NCBI RefSeq assembly: GCF_000019165.1
Contig: NC_010337.2
Coordinates: 2,471,501 to 2,535,500, forward strand
Origin: Heliomicrobium modesticaldum Ice1
GTDB lineage: Bacteria > Bacillota > Desulfitobacteriia > Heliobacteriales > Heliobacteriaceae
Direction of reading: 5' to 3'
DNA: 64,000 nucleotides
This document shows positions 1 through 7,998 of the stretch, one piece after another. Position 1 is the first letter of the stretch. Every line of letters starts with the position of its first letter. Below the pieces are notes generated by a model that saw only the letters and a program-made list of their open reading frames with translations, had not been told where the DNA came from and did not search any database. The position numbers were made by a program, and so were the translations under genes.

Positions 1-477
1 CCCGTCGGCGAATGGCGGATCGTTGACAAGCAGAAACATTGGGGCGACGGTTTTGGCAGCAGATGGTTAGGGTTCAACGTCCCTTGGGGCATTTACGGGA
101 TTCACGGCACCAACAAACCCTGGTCGGTCGGCAAGAGCGTGAGCGGCGGATGCTTTCGCATGCACAACCGCGACGTTGAGGAACTCTTTGAATGGATCCC
201 CTTACGGACTGTCGTCCGTGTCATTGACTCGCAGAAGGTCAAATTGTCTAAAAGCGCCTATAAAATCGGCATGACCGGTCAGGAGGTGGCTCGGATTCAA
301 TTCCGCTTACAGGAGAAAGGGTTTTCGCCTGGTTTGGCTGACGGGCGTTTTGGGGCGGAGATGGAAAAAGCCGTCCGTAATTTCCAAAAACAGCAGCAGA
401 TTAGCGAAACGGGTGTCATCGACGAAGCAACCCTCAGGCTCCTCGATTTTCAGGTGGAGAAAAAAGAAGGTACTTGA
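1..477 (+). CDS. L,D-transpeptidase (YkuD) with C-terminal peptidoglycan-binding domain, 5' truncated by window edge
   Basis: The reading frame is open from base 1, so the start lies outside the window. The visible part carries the YkuD signature: HGTN, then SVSGGCFRM, with the catalytic Cys codon at 151-153 and the following Arg. After about residue 85 comes a PG_binding_1-type repeat (TGQEVARIQFRLQEKG, then DGRFG and AVRNFQKQ), a typical peptidoglycan-binding domain. The family makes 3-3 cross-links or anchors proteins in peptidoglycan outside the membrane. The stop codon overlaps the -35 of the tRNA-Leu promoter. The family call is secure; the exact role is not. Confidence 0.9.
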   Translation, partial: PVGEWRIVDKQKHWGDGFGSRWLGFNVPWGIYGIHGTNKPWSVGKSVSGGCFRMHNRDVEELFEWIPLRTVVRVIDSQKVKLSKSAYKIGMTGQEVARIQFRLQEKGFSPGLADGRFGAEMEKAVRNFQKQQQISETGVIDEATLRLLDFQVEKKEGT

Positions 478-502
478 CGGGCAAGCCAACCATAAGTATA
501 AT
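474..502 (+). promoter_or_regulatory. Sigma-A type promoter for tRNA-Leu
   Basis: TTGACG (474-479), a 17-base spacer and a perfect TATAAT (497-502) lie 45 bases upstream of the tRNA-Leu gene. Confidence 0.8.
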
Positions 503-546
503 TCACATTGTTATCGCTCAAAACAACAAAGAGCGAGAACCAAAAG

Positions 547-633
547 GCGGTCGTGGCGGAATTGGCAGACGCGCTAGATTCAGGTTCTAGTGGTCGCAAG
601 GCCGTGGAGGTTCAAGTCCTCTCGACCGCACCA
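547..633 (+). tRNA. tRNA-Leu (anticodon CAG)
   Basis: Class II tRNA with a 7-bp acceptor stem (GCGGTCG/CGACCGC), anticodon stem CTAGA/TCTAG around loop TTCAGGT (anticodon CAG), a long variable arm, T-loop GTTCAAGTC and an encoded CCA end (631-633). Confidence 0.97.
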
Positions 634-640
634 TTTGATG

Positions 641-668
641 AAAAAGACGGGCTATGCCGTCTTTTTTT
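641..668 (+). terminator. Rho-independent terminator after tRNA-Leu
   Basis: Stem AAGACGG/CCGTCTT followed by a run of seven T, 8 bases after the CCA end. Confidence 0.85.
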
Positions 669-781
669 GTTCTTCCGTTTGATTTTATTTGCAGTTCTCT
701 CCCAATCCTCTCCGGGGATATTTCGTTCCTCCTGTCCCAGACTAAGAGGTAGACCGGAAGAGAAGGGGGGGAGGAAGCGGC

Positions 782-931
782 ATGTGGGAACGAGACAAGA
801 CGCTGATCCATGACTCCGGATTTGAATTCGGCCACGCCGGATGGTTCGCTTTTCATGCAGTTGCGATTCCAACCATGATGTATATCGGTTCAGTTCTGAC
901 ATCCCGGAAAAAGCGGCGCCAGTTTCATTAA
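782..931 (+). CDS. Small single-span membrane protein (49 aa), unknown function
   Basis: ATG at 782 is preceded by a very strong Shine-Dalgarno (AAGGGGGGAGGAAG), and the frame runs 49 codons to TAA. The N-terminal 20 residues are charged. They are followed by one hydrophobic stretch (from GWFAFHAV through MMYIGSVL, about residues 20-39) and a basic tail (SRKKRRQ), the pattern of a one-helix inner-membrane peptide with the C-terminus inside. I recognise no family. The gene stands alone between the tRNA-Leu terminator and another hairpin. It may be a small sporulation or membrane-associated peptide, but nothing in the sequence proves it. Confidence 0.6.
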   Translation: MWERDKTLIHDSGFEFGHAGWFAFHAVAIPTMMYIGSVLTSRKKRRQFH

Positions 932-983
932 AGTCCCCTTTTGGGGATAAAGCTATCTGATGCAGACGAAACAAACAATCCCC

Positions 984-1012
984 GCCGGGCCGATATCGCC
1001 CGGTATTTTTTA
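984..1012 (+). terminator. Rho-independent terminator after the 49-aa gene
   Basis: GC-rich inverted repeat CCGGGC/CGCCCGG with a short loop, followed by TATTTTTT. The rest of 932-1311 holds no convincing gene. A TATAAT at 1204-1209 could be the -10 of the phasin-like gene, although its -35 is weak. Confidence 0.7.
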
Positions 1013-1311
1013 AAAAAAATCCAGCGCATGCGCTGGCAGGGAGAGATATATCCACCAAAAAGCGGAGCATCAGTAGTTTGCCCGAAAGAAGAACGCTTAT
1101 TCAGGATTTTTTCAGCCGCCCTCGCTGATTGTTCGTTATATTCCGGACGATAGGGCAGGCAACGGTCTTTACAAAAATAAGTTAAATTGGCACCCTTCAG
1201 TGGTATAATGAATAGTAGAGGCAGCGATATTGGCCCTGTCATTGCGGTTCATGTGGGGCCGGGCACCGTCCTTGGCTCCATTGGAAAAATACGATAAAAG
1301 GAGTGTTGCCT

Positions 1312-1692
1312 ATGTTGGACATCGTACGCAAAGCACTGCTGGCCGGCCTCGGCGCCGTCACCTTGACCAAAGAACGAGCCGAGGTCATCGTCGAGGAATT
1401 GGTAAAAAAAGGCGAGATGAGCAAAGAAGAAGCCGCCAAGATCATTGAAGAATTGCTGGAAAAGAGCAAAGAGCAGCGCGAGGTCGTCTCCGAAACGATC
1501 AAGAGTGAATTCAGCCGCCTCCGCAACGACTTCGGTTTAGTCACCCGGAAGGAATATGAAGCCCTCGAGGCGCGCATTGCTGCGATCGAGGAAAAGCTGG
1601 GCATCCGACCGAAGGAGGAAGTTGTCATCGACGCGGAGCCGGCCCCTGCTGAGGCTTCGGCCGCCGAAACGACAGGGGAAAAGACAGAGTAA
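1312..1692 (+). CDS. Phasin-family / polyhydroxyalkanoate synthesis regulator-like coiled-coil protein
   Basis: The 126-aa product is mostly charged alpha-helix. A short hydrophobic N-terminus (LDIVRKALLAGLGAVTLTKE) leads into long heptad-like helices (VEELVKKGEMSKEEAAKIIEE and LEARIAAIEEKLG), and the tail is Ala/Pro/Glu-rich. This is the layout of COG3937 'phasin' proteins that coat storage granules or act as coiled-coil scaffolds. ATG at 1312 is chosen because AAAGGAG lies 8 bases upstream; an upstream in-frame GTG (1303) overlaps the RBS. No PHA synthase gene is in the window, so a role in PHA storage is only a family-level guess. Confidence 0.7.
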   Translation: MLDIVRKALLAGLGAVTLTKERAEVIVEELVKKGEMSKEEAAKIIEELLEKSKEQREVVSETIKSEFSRLRNDFGLVTRKEYEALEARIAAIEEKLGIRPKEEVVIDAEPAPAEASAAETTGEKTE

Positions 1693-1744
1693 TTCTTAAG
1701 GAGTAGCTTTTTAGTCCTCAAAAAAAGGAGAGATAAGGAGCGCC

Positions 1745-1978
1745 ATGCCGACCTACGATTTCGAATGCACCCACTGCGGTCACCAGTTTTCCGAGTTGGT
1801 ATCCTACGATAAACGAAGCGAAGTCCCTTGCCCTAAATGTGGACAAAAAGGTGCCAAAGCGCTGATGACTGGCTTTTTTGTCGGGAAGTCCAGTTCACCG
1901 TCCCCCTGCGGACCCGGCGGATGTCCCGTGCCGACACCGGGCGCTTGCTCTAGCGGCGGTTGCGGCTGTCCTCTTTGA
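1745..1978 (+). CDS. FmdB-family zinc-ribbon regulatory protein
   Basis: The 77-aa protein begins [12 protein letters not shown], the standard opening of the FmdB/CxxC_CXXC_SSSS family. Two zinc knuckles are visible (C8-x2-C11 and C29-x2-C32), followed by a short helix and an unstructured tail unusually rich in Gly, Pro and Cys (at least five further Cys). Family members are small DNA- or RNA-associated zinc proteins of unclear role. The RBS is a double AAGGAG just upstream. A strong terminator follows at 2028. Confidence 0.85.
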   Translation: MPTYDFECTHCGHQFSELVSYDKRSEVPCPKCGQKGAKALMTGFFVGKSSSPSPCGPGGCPVPTPGACSSGGCGCPL

Positions 1979-2027
1979 ACGCCTTTCCAGCCCATCAATA
2001 TTAGACTAGGCTGCCGAGATGATCGAT

Positions 2028-2063
2028 GCCTGTCCGAAAAAATTTTTCCGGACAGGCATTTTT
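2028..2063 (+). terminator. Rho-independent terminator
   Basis: Perfect 9-bp stem GCCTGTCCG/CGGACAGGC with an A/T-rich loop, then ATTTTTG. Confidence 0.85.
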
Positions 2064-2133
2064 GTCATTCATAGTCCTGCCTTCACGCCCATATACATGC
2101 AGCAGAATCGGGACAAGGGTGAGGGGGGAGTTC

Positions 2134-3354
2134 ATGAGGCCTCTATTTTACCGGTGGCGTCAGATGGTGCTGCTGCTGTTCCTGCTCCTGTTCTTCCAGA
2201 ATTCCGGCGTCGCCCTGGCCGACCCGGAACCACCCCCGCTGGAAGACAAATCTCAGCGGCAAGTCAAACATGTCCTCATTATGGTCATGTCTGGTGTGGG
2301 AATGGATGCACTGCTGCACACCCATGCACCGGCTTTTCATGACGTATCCAAGGAAGCGGTGAAGGTAGAACAGGCGGTTGCCGTCTATCCGCCGACCAAC
2401 CCGTCGGCACTCGCCTCATTGGCCACTGGCGCCACGCCCCGTCGCCATGGCATGCTCAACCCCCTCCAGCCCTTGCAGGCGGAGACGATTTTTCAGATCT
2501 GGCAAGCCCAGGGGCAGCAGACCTTGTTGGTCGCCTCGGCAGAGGAAGATGTGAAGCCGCTGGTGCCCGGTTTTCGCCAAAAAGTATTCCTTCGCGACGG
2601 CGCCGCCAAGGCGCTCACTGACCAAGCTCTCGAACAGTGGAAAGCTAATAAACCTTTCGCCACCCTAGTTGTCTTCTCTGACCCGGCGCGAGCAGCTAAG
2701 AAAGAAGGTCCCTACAGCCAGGGACACCTGCGCGCCATCAGTGAGGTCGATCAGCAGATCGCCCGCTGGATCCGCGCGATTAAAGAGGCCGGCCTCTATG
2801 AGGATACTTTGATCATCATCACATCTGACCATGGGCTGGCCCCACGCAGCAGCGATCGCACCGATAAAACGGTCGACCGGGAACTCGTGGTTCCCTTGCT
2901 CCTGCGCGGTCCCAAGCTCAAAACAGCCGTCACGTTGCCGCCTGCGGGCACTGTCGACGTAGCAACTACCTTGGCCCAACTGACAGGGGTCCGCCGTCCG
3001 GCTCAAGCGGAGGGAGATGTCCTGTGGAACGCCCTGCTCCCCGGCGCTGAGGTGAGCCAAGAAGGGCTATATGAAAGACGGGTGAAAGACCTCAGCCAGC
3101 GCAATCTGGAGTTGTCGCGCAGCGCCTTCCAATTGGCCGAAGACAAGATGAATATCGACGCTCGCATCGAGAACCTGCAGGAACAGAAACGGCAGATGCA
3201 AACGTTTACGGAAGAGAAAGAACAGGTGATCGCCGCCCTGGAAGATAAGGTCTTTTGGCTGCGTTGCCTGATTGGCGCCATCATCTTCCTCGCCATCATT
3301 GGCTTTATCGTCGAATACTGGCTGCTTCGCAAACGATTCTTGCTCTTTGATTAG
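2134..3354 (+). CDS. Alkaline-phosphatase-superfamily (type I phosphodiesterase-like) membrane protein with altered active site
   Basis: 406 aa. ATG at 2134 follows GAGGGGGGAG. The protein has an N-terminal signal segment (residues 9-29) and an AP-superfamily core in which VVFSDPARA, SEVDQQIARWIR and ITSDHG (D232, H233) are intact. A coiled coil follows (about 310-372), then a C-terminal membrane helix (about 377-399) and a short basic tail. Two positions look wrong for an active enzyme. The first metal-ligand motif, normally xxDG, reads MVMSGVG (Ser53). The nucleophile segment YPPTNPSALASLATG has Asn89 where Thr/Ser is expected. It is therefore probably an extracytoplasmic, membrane-tethered protein of this fold, perhaps catalytically altered. 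It is a single gene ahead of the met genes. Confidence 0.75.
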   Translation: MRPLFYRWRQMVLLLFLLLFFQNSGVALADPEPPPLEDKSQRQVKHVLIMVMSGVGMDALLHTHAPAFHDVSKEAVKVEQAVAVYPPTNPSALASLATGATPRRHGMLNPLQPLQAETIFQIWQAQGQQTLLVASAEEDVKPLVPGFRQKVFLRDGAAKALTDQALEQWKANKPFATLVVFSDPARAAKKEGPYSQGHLRAISEVDQQIARWIRAIKEAGLYEDTLIIITSDHGLAPRSSDRTDKTVDRELVVPLLLRGPKLKTAVTLPPAGTVDVATTLAQLTGVRRPAQAEGDVLWNALLPGAEVSQEGLYERRVKDLSQRNLELSRSAFQLAEDKMNIDARIENLQEQKRQMQTFTEEKEQVIAALEDKVFWLRCLIGAIIFLAIIGFIVEYWLLRKRFLLFD

Positions 3355-3515
3355 AGACGGCTATGCCAGTATATAGAAAAGCAACAACCATGGGATCTGA
3401 AAAACAAGACAGGTGAAGCCATATCGATAGGGCGGGTGCCTCCCCGTCCTTTTGCTTTTTCTAAGGATGTCCAGCATCAACGAACCAGAACTGTATCATG
3501 CAAGAACCATTTTTT

Positions 3516-3544
3516 TTGCATAATGCATGGAAGCAAGCTATAAT
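3516..3544 (+). promoter_or_regulatory. Sigma-A type promoter for the methionine synthase operon
   Basis: TTGCAT (3516-3521), a 17-base spacer and TATAAT (3539-3544) lie 33 bases upstream of the activation-domain gene. No SAM or cobalamin riboswitch was recognisable in 3355-3577. Confidence 0.65.
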
Positions 3545-3577
3545 GGCAGTCAGAACAAGAATGTTGGAGGGAGACGG

Positions 3578-4276
3578 ATGTCCTTTTGCCGGTTTCCCTT
3601 GACCGTTATTAGCAAGGAGGAAGCCCGCCGGTACGCCGGAATGGCCGGAACGTCTGGAGAGGAATTTCAATTTCCCGAAGAACGGCTCCTCGCTGCCTGT
3701 CAGGAGGGGCTTCTTTATGCCGAGGGAAAGGCGCTCTGGAAAACCTTTCCCTATGATCCAGAGCGGAGTGCTGTCGGCACTGATCCCGTCATCATTCTGG
3801 AAGGGCGGGATATTGTCGCCCATCTCGCTGGCGCCGAATCGGTTGTCATCATGACAGCGACGATTGGTCAAGCCCTGGAGCGGGCAGTGGAGGAACATTT
3901 TGCTGCCGGACGCTATGTCCAAGGGATGCTCCTCGACGCTGCCGGCACGGCTGCCGTAGAGGCGGTGGCCGATCAGGCGAATCGCTACATAGAGGAAGAG
4001 GGCGCCCGCCGGGGATACCGCGCCACTTGGCGCTTCAGTCCCGGCTACGGGGATTGGCCGCTGACCGTGCAGCCAGCCCTGCTTGCCGCCGTAGAAGCCG
4101 GCAAACTTCCCGTCTCGGTCACGGAAGGACTTATGCTCAACCCGCAAAAATCAGTCACGGCCATCATCGGTTTGGTTCCACGCACGGTTGCCTCGAACAA
4201 GAAAACCGATATCGTCTGTCAGAGAGGTTGCACCGCCTGCCCAAAGAAAGATTGCCTCGCTAGAAAGGAATCGTGA
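3578..4276 (+). CDS. Stand-alone methionine synthase reactivation (SAM-binding) domain protein
   Basis: The 232-aa product matches the C-terminal MetH activation domain that binds S-adenosylmethionine and reductively re-methylates inactive cob(II)alamin. Visible hallmarks are the RFSPGYGDWPLTVQ motif (the RxxPGY SAM-binding loop) and the following GLMLNPQKSVTAIIGL segment. The C-terminus has a CxxC-x4-C cluster (CTACPKKDC). ATG 3578 follows TTGGAGGGAGACG. The gene ends 4 bases before metH, so the pair is translated from one transcript and together replaces the fused enzyme of enterobacteria. Confidence 0.88.
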   Translation: MSFCRFPLTVISKEEARRYAGMAGTSGEEFQFPEERLLAACQEGLLYAEGKALWKTFPYDPERSAVGTDPVIILEGRDIVAHLAGAESVVIMTATIGQALERAVEEHFAAGRYVQGMLLDAAGTAAVEAVADQANRYIEEEGARRGYRATWRFSPGYGDWPLTVQPALLAAVEAGKLPVSVTEGLMLNPQKSVTAIIGLVPRTVASNKKTDIVCQRGCTACPKKDCLARKES

Positions 4277-4280
4277 TAGG

Positions 4281-6704
4281 ATGATAAAGCTTTTTGACGG
4301 CGCCATGGGGACTATGCTGCAAGCGGCAGGTCTGCTGCCGGGCGCTTGCCCGGAACGGTTCAACCTAGAACACCCCGAACGAGTGACCGCCATCCACCGG
4401 CGCTATGTGGAGATGGGCGCAGAGATCATCGAAACGAACACCTTTGGTGCCACTCGGCTCAAACTGGCCCACTACAGGATGGCCGACCAGGTCGAGGCCG
4501 TCTGTCATGCCGCTGTTCGGGCTGCCCGTGCCGCTTGCGGGCCAGCGACAAAGATCGCCGGCTCTGTAGGACCGACAGGGAAACTGATCGCGCCGCTCGG
4601 CGAACTGTCCTTCGAAGAGGCTGTCGATGTATATTCGGAACAGATCAGCGCCCTTGCGGCGGTTGGCGTAGATTATATTCTTATCGAGACCATCATCGAC
4701 ATCCAAGAGATGCGGGCCGCGCTGCTGGCGGCGAAAGCTGTGGCCAAGGTCCCCGTGATCTGTCAACTCAGTTTTGGCGCTGACGGTCGAACCGTCACCG
4801 GCACCGATCCGGCGACTGCCGCCTACCTGTTGGAAGCTATGGGGGCTGACGTGATCGGCGTCAACTGCTCCCTGGGACCGGCCCAACTGCTGCCGGTTAT
4901 CGAAGCCATCGCCGGCGCCACAAACCTCCCCATCAGCGCCCAGCCTAACGCCGGGATGCCTGAACTGATCGACGGGCGCACCGTCTTTCCCATGAGCCCG
5001 GAAGAGTTTGCCTCCTGGGCGCCCAAATTGGCAGCCGCCGGTGCCACTTATCTCGGCGGTTGCTGTGGCACCACGCCGGAGCATATCGCCGCCGCCAAGG
5101 CTGCGCTGGAAGCCGCCTATCCCGGTGGCGCCGCCCCTGCCCGTCTAATAAAAGACCCGGTGACGGCGCTGACGAGCCGCAGCCGCACCGTCTTTCTGGG
5201 ACCGGCATTCTCTCCGGTGATTATCGGCGAGCGCATCAATCCGACGGGCCGCAAGGCCCTGGCCGCCGAAATCAAAGGCGGAAGCTGGCTGACGGTGAAA
5301 CGGGATGCCATCGAACAGGTCCGAGCCGGCGCCCAGATCCTTGACGTGAACATGGGCGTTCCCGGTATCAACCAGGCTAAGGCGATGGAAACAGCCATTA
5401 CGGAATTGTCCTTGCTCGTCGATGTGCCTCTGGCCATTGATACGACCGATGCAGCCGCCTTGGAAGCGGGGCTTCGGGTCTACCCCGGCCGCGCTTTGAT
5501 CAACTCGGTAAGCGCCGAGCCGGACCGGCTCCGTGAATTCCTGCCGCTGGCAAAAAAATATGGCGCCGCTGTGCTCTGCCTGCCCATTGCGCCAGGCGGC
5601 GTTCCCCAGACGGCGCAGGAACGAGTGGCTATCGCCCAGCAGATCGTCGACGCCGCTCTAGCCGCCGGTCTCCGCCGTCAGGACCTTCTGCTCGATCCCC
5701 TCGTCATGACTGTGGCCACTGACGCGAATGCCGCCCGGGAAACGCTGGAGACGCTCCGCAGCTACCGGAAAACCTTCGGGTTCCCAACCGTCATGGGTCT
5801 TAGTAATGTCTCCTTCGGCCTGCCACGGCGCAATCTCGTCAACGCCGCCTTCTGTGCATTGGCTCTTGACGCCGGTCTGGACGCGCCGATCATGAACCCC
5901 TTTGATGAAACCCTCTCTGACTGCTGGAACGCTGCCCAGGTATTGCTCGGCCATGACAAGCAGGGACAGCGCTTCTGCATCCGTTACGCCCAATCTGCGG
6001 GGGCACCTTCATCGGCGAAGGTCGCAGGCAACGCCGCAACCGAAGGCGATGTGCTCACCTGCATCCGCAAGGCTGTCATCGCCGGCGAGAAGGAGAGCGT
6101 AATCCCCCTCGTCCGCAAAGCATTGGCCGAAGGATTGACGGCCATCGCCATCACCGAGGGAGGGCTGACAACCGCCATGACCGAGATCGGCGAGGCCTAT
6201 GGCAGCGGCCGCTGCTTTCTGCCGCAAGTCATGCTTGCAGCTGAAACGATGCGGGTAGCCTTCCAGACTCTGAAGGCGGAACTGCCCAGCCAGGACATGG
6301 CCAGCAAAGGGCGGGTACTCCTGGCGACGGTGCGGGGCGATATTCACGATCTGGGTAAAAACATCGTAGCGGCCTTGCTGGAAAACAACGGATTTACCGT
6401 CATCGACCTCGGCAAGGACGTGCCGGCTGAACGGATCGTCGCCGAGGCGCGGGCGCAACGAGCCGACGTAGTGGGTCTTTGTGCCTTGATGACGACAACC
6501 TTGCCGGAGATCGATCACACCATCGCCGCCCTCAAAGCGGCCGGAGTCGAATGCCTGACTATGGCCGGGGGCGCCGTTGTCACCGCCGAATACGCCGCGG
6601 CAGCCGGGGTTGACGGCTATGCACCGGATGCTGTCTCGGCTGTGAAATTGACGGAAGAACTGCTTAAAAGGCGAAAGAGAGGAAAAACGCGAGGGCTGAC
6701 GTGA
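4281..6704 (+). CDS. metH: Cobalamin-dependent methionine synthase core (Hcy, folate and B12 modules)
   Basis: 807 aa. Transfers a methyl group from 5-methyltetrahydrofolate to homocysteine through methylcobalamin in the cytoplasm. Domains in order: homocysteine S-methyltransferase barrel (1-290) with the zinc ligands C196 (VNCSLG) and C261/C262 (GGCCGTTPEH); pterin-binding barrel (about 320-575, with GERINPTG and LDVNMG); B12 cap helices; and the Rossmann cobalamin domain with the axial histidine H689 in DIHDLGKN and a GGA motif near the end. The C-terminal activation domain is absent and is encoded just upstream. ATG 4281 was preferred over longer in-frame starts that overlap the previous gene. 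The stop codon lies inside the terminator stem. Confidence 0.95.
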   Translation: MIKLFDGAMGTMLQAAGLLPGACPERFNLEHPERVTAIHRRYVEMGAEIIETNTFGATRLKLAHYRMADQVEAVCHAAVRAARAACGPATKIAGSVGPTGKLIAPLGELSFEEAVDVYSEQISALAAVGVDYILIETIIDIQEMRAALLAAKAVAKVPVICQLSFGADGRTVTGTDPATAAYLLEAMGADVIGVNCSLGPAQLLPVIEAIAGATNLPISAQPNAGMPELIDGRTVFPMSPEEFASWAPKLAAAGATYLGGCCGTTPEHIAAAKAALEAAYPGGAAPARLIKDPVTALTSRSRTVFLGPAFSPVIIGERINPTGRKALAAEIKGGSWLTVKRDAIEQVRAGAQILDVNMGVPGINQAKAMETAITELSLLVDVPLAIDTTDAAALEAGLRVYPGRALINSVSAEPDRLREFLPLAKKYGAAVLCLPIAPGGVPQTAQERVAIAQQIVDAALAAGLRRQDLLLDPLVMTVATDANAARETLETLRSYRKTFGFPTVMGLSNVSFGLPRRNLVNAAFCALALDAGLDAPIMNPFDETLSDCWNAAQVLLGHDKQGQRFCIRYAQSAGAPSSAKVAGNAATEGDVLTCIRKAVIAGEKESVIPLVRKALAEGLTAIAITEGGLTTAMTEIGEAYGSGRCFLPQVMLAAETMRVAFQTLKAELPSQDMASKGRVLLATVRGDIHDLGKNIVAALLENNGFTVIDLGKDVPAERIVAEARAQRADVVGLCALMTTTLPEIDHTIAALKAAGVECLTMAGGAVVTAEYAAAAGVDGYAPDAVSAVKLTEELLKRRKRGKTRGLT

Positions 6705-6716
6705 AGTCAGCCCTTT
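6693..6716. terminator. Bidirectional terminator between metH and the minus-strand small gene
   Basis: Stem GGGCTGAC/GTCAGCCC with a 5-base loop, followed by TTTTC on the plus strand; the minus strand also reads into a T-rich tract. The metH stop codon is within the hairpin. Confidence 0.8.
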
Positions 6717-6785
6717 TCAATGGTCATATTATCGTTTTCGGGTACCGGCTTGGCTTTTTACCCTCTCACTGAAACGTGTTACCGG

Positions 6786-6995
6786 CTAAACCGCCTGGTT
6801 GCGCAGCTTTTCCCGCAACCGGTCGACATGAGCGGCGAAAAGCTCCAAGCGCCGTTTTTCCGTCTCCGCGTTGTATTGACCTGACTCCAGATCCAACGTG
6901 GCGATCAGCTTCGCATAAAAGAGCTTATCCTCCAGGGACATGTTTCGGTTTTGAAAATACTTGTCGATCCGGTACAAAACTTGATCTTCTCGCAT
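6786..6995 (-). CDS. Small conserved-looking helical protein (69 aa), unknown
   Basis: From ATG at 6995 (RBS GAAAGAGGTGG 7 bases upstream) the frame gives a 69-residue, highly charged, mostly helical protein (starts MREDQVLYRIDKYFQNRN, with SLEDKLFYAKLIATLD later). There is no signal or membrane segment. A longer frame upstream lacks an RBS. It is transcribed opposite to its neighbours. I recognise no family. Confidence 0.6.
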   Translation of the reverse strand: MREDQVLYRIDKYFQNRNMSLEDKLFYAKLIATLDLESGQYNAETEKRRLELFAAHVDRLREKLRNQAV

Positions 6996-7136
6996 TATGG
7001 CCACCTCTTTCACTTTCGAACTATACCCTATAATCGTATGCATCAGTTGACAGCCGTAGAACCGGTTCTATACTATTTATCCCCTACATAAATTTTACAT
7101 ATAAACGGCCGATTGGACAGGGAGGAGGAACCGGTC

Positions 7137-7955
7137 TTGCACATACAGGAACAACGGAAATTGGAACAACAGATCCTCGGCTTGCTCGACCAGTTGATCG
7201 ATGAAGCGAGCCAGGTCAGCATGCTCGTGGGTCCTTATCGGGAGGAGCGCTTTGAAGAGGGTGCACGGCTATCGGCCCAACTGGCAGTGCTCTGTGAATT
7301 GCTGGTAGAGGGAAGGCGCGAATATGTGGAACCAACCATGCGTCAGCTTTTGCAACAAAAGCTTCCCCATCCGGCCGTCTTGCGCAGTTTCGGCGAATTC
7401 CAGCGCACCCTCGAAGACTACCTGAAAGCCGGCATTGCCCGACGGCAGGCAGAATGGAACAGCGGTACTGTTGCCGTGGGCGGTGCGATGCCGCTGTTGC
7501 CGGAAAAGGACGTAACGTCTGATGCTGGGGCGCTTTGCAGCGCTGCAGCAGAGCAGGCCGCGTCAGCGAATCGATCTGGCCCGGCCACGGCAGCGGCCCT
7601 AAGACAAGCGCCATCGAAACAACACGCCTGCGCTGCCGCCAATACGCCCAAGTCTACCGCCAAAGCCGCAGGCAAGGAGGAAAAAGAATCTGGTAAAATC
7701 ATCGTTATGCGCGCCCTGAAGGATATATACCCACAGATGGAGGTGATCGCCGGCAGCCCGCCCGGCCTATCAGGCATCGCCGCCTATGTGCCGGCGAAAG
7801 GGCTTGCCGTCTGTTGCGACCCTGAGCCGAAAGGGGCGAGCCGCCTCGAATTCGCCTGCCGACAAAGGGGCCTCAAATTAGCCTATATTTCTCCGACAGA
7901 TATGCACAGCCCCAGCCGATTGAAACGGGCCTTGTTGCGCACAGGAATCCGCTGA
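7137..7955 (+). CDS. Hypothetical protein (272 aa) with helical N-terminus and basic C-terminal domain
   Basis: TTG at 7137 is taken as start because GGGAGGAGG (7120-7128) sits at ideal distance; a longer TTG start at 7113 precedes the RBS. Residues 1-110 are long amphipathic helices (KLEQQILGLLDQLIDEASQ, LVEGRREYVEPTMRQLL). Residues 115-195 are low-complexity Ala/Ser/Lys. The last 80 residues form a compact alpha/beta segment (SGKIIVMRALKDIYPQ, GIAAYVPAKGLAVCCD, KLAYISPTDMHSPSRLKRALL). No family is recognised. It is followed 8 bases later by the promoter of the alaRT T-box leader. Confidence 0.65.
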   Translation: MHIQEQRKLEQQILGLLDQLIDEASQVSMLVGPYREERFEEGARLSAQLAVLCELLVEGRREYVEPTMRQLLQQKLPHPAVLRSFGEFQRTLEDYLKAGIARRQAEWNSGTVAVGGAMPLLPEKDVTSDAGALCSAAAEQAASANRSGPATAAALRQAPSKQHACAAANTPKSTAKAAGKEEKESGKIIVMRALKDIYPQMEVIAGSPPGLSGIAAYVPAKGLAVCCDPEPKGASRLEFACRQRGLKLAYISPTDMHSPSRLKRALLRTGIR

Positions 7956-7963
7956 TTTTTTCC

Positions 7964-7992
7964 TTGACCCTTTTTCCGGGACGGTGTAGAAT
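7964..7992 (+). promoter_or_regulatory. Sigma-A promoter of the alaR-alaT T-box leader
   Basis: TTGACC (7964-7969), 17-base spacer, TAGAAT (7987-7992). Transcription would start about position 7999. Confidence 0.8.
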
Positions 7993-7998
7993 ACAAGT

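Noticed and set aside
508-813. Plus-strand 101-codon frame across tRNA-Leu
   Set aside because: It reads through the tRNA gene (the familiar VVAELADALDSGSS-type false translation of a tRNA-Leu) and has no RBS.
928-1242. Minus-strand frame of 104 codons in the gene-free stretch
   Set aside because: No RBS, no family features, and it overlaps a terminator.
3361-3515. Possible methionine- or cobalamin-sensing riboswitch upstream of the methionine synthase pair
   Set aside because: No conserved SAM, B12 or T-box core could be found; only a promoter is supported.
4365-5084. Minus-strand 239-codon frame
   Set aside because: Antisense shadow of metH; composition follows the codon pattern of the true gene.
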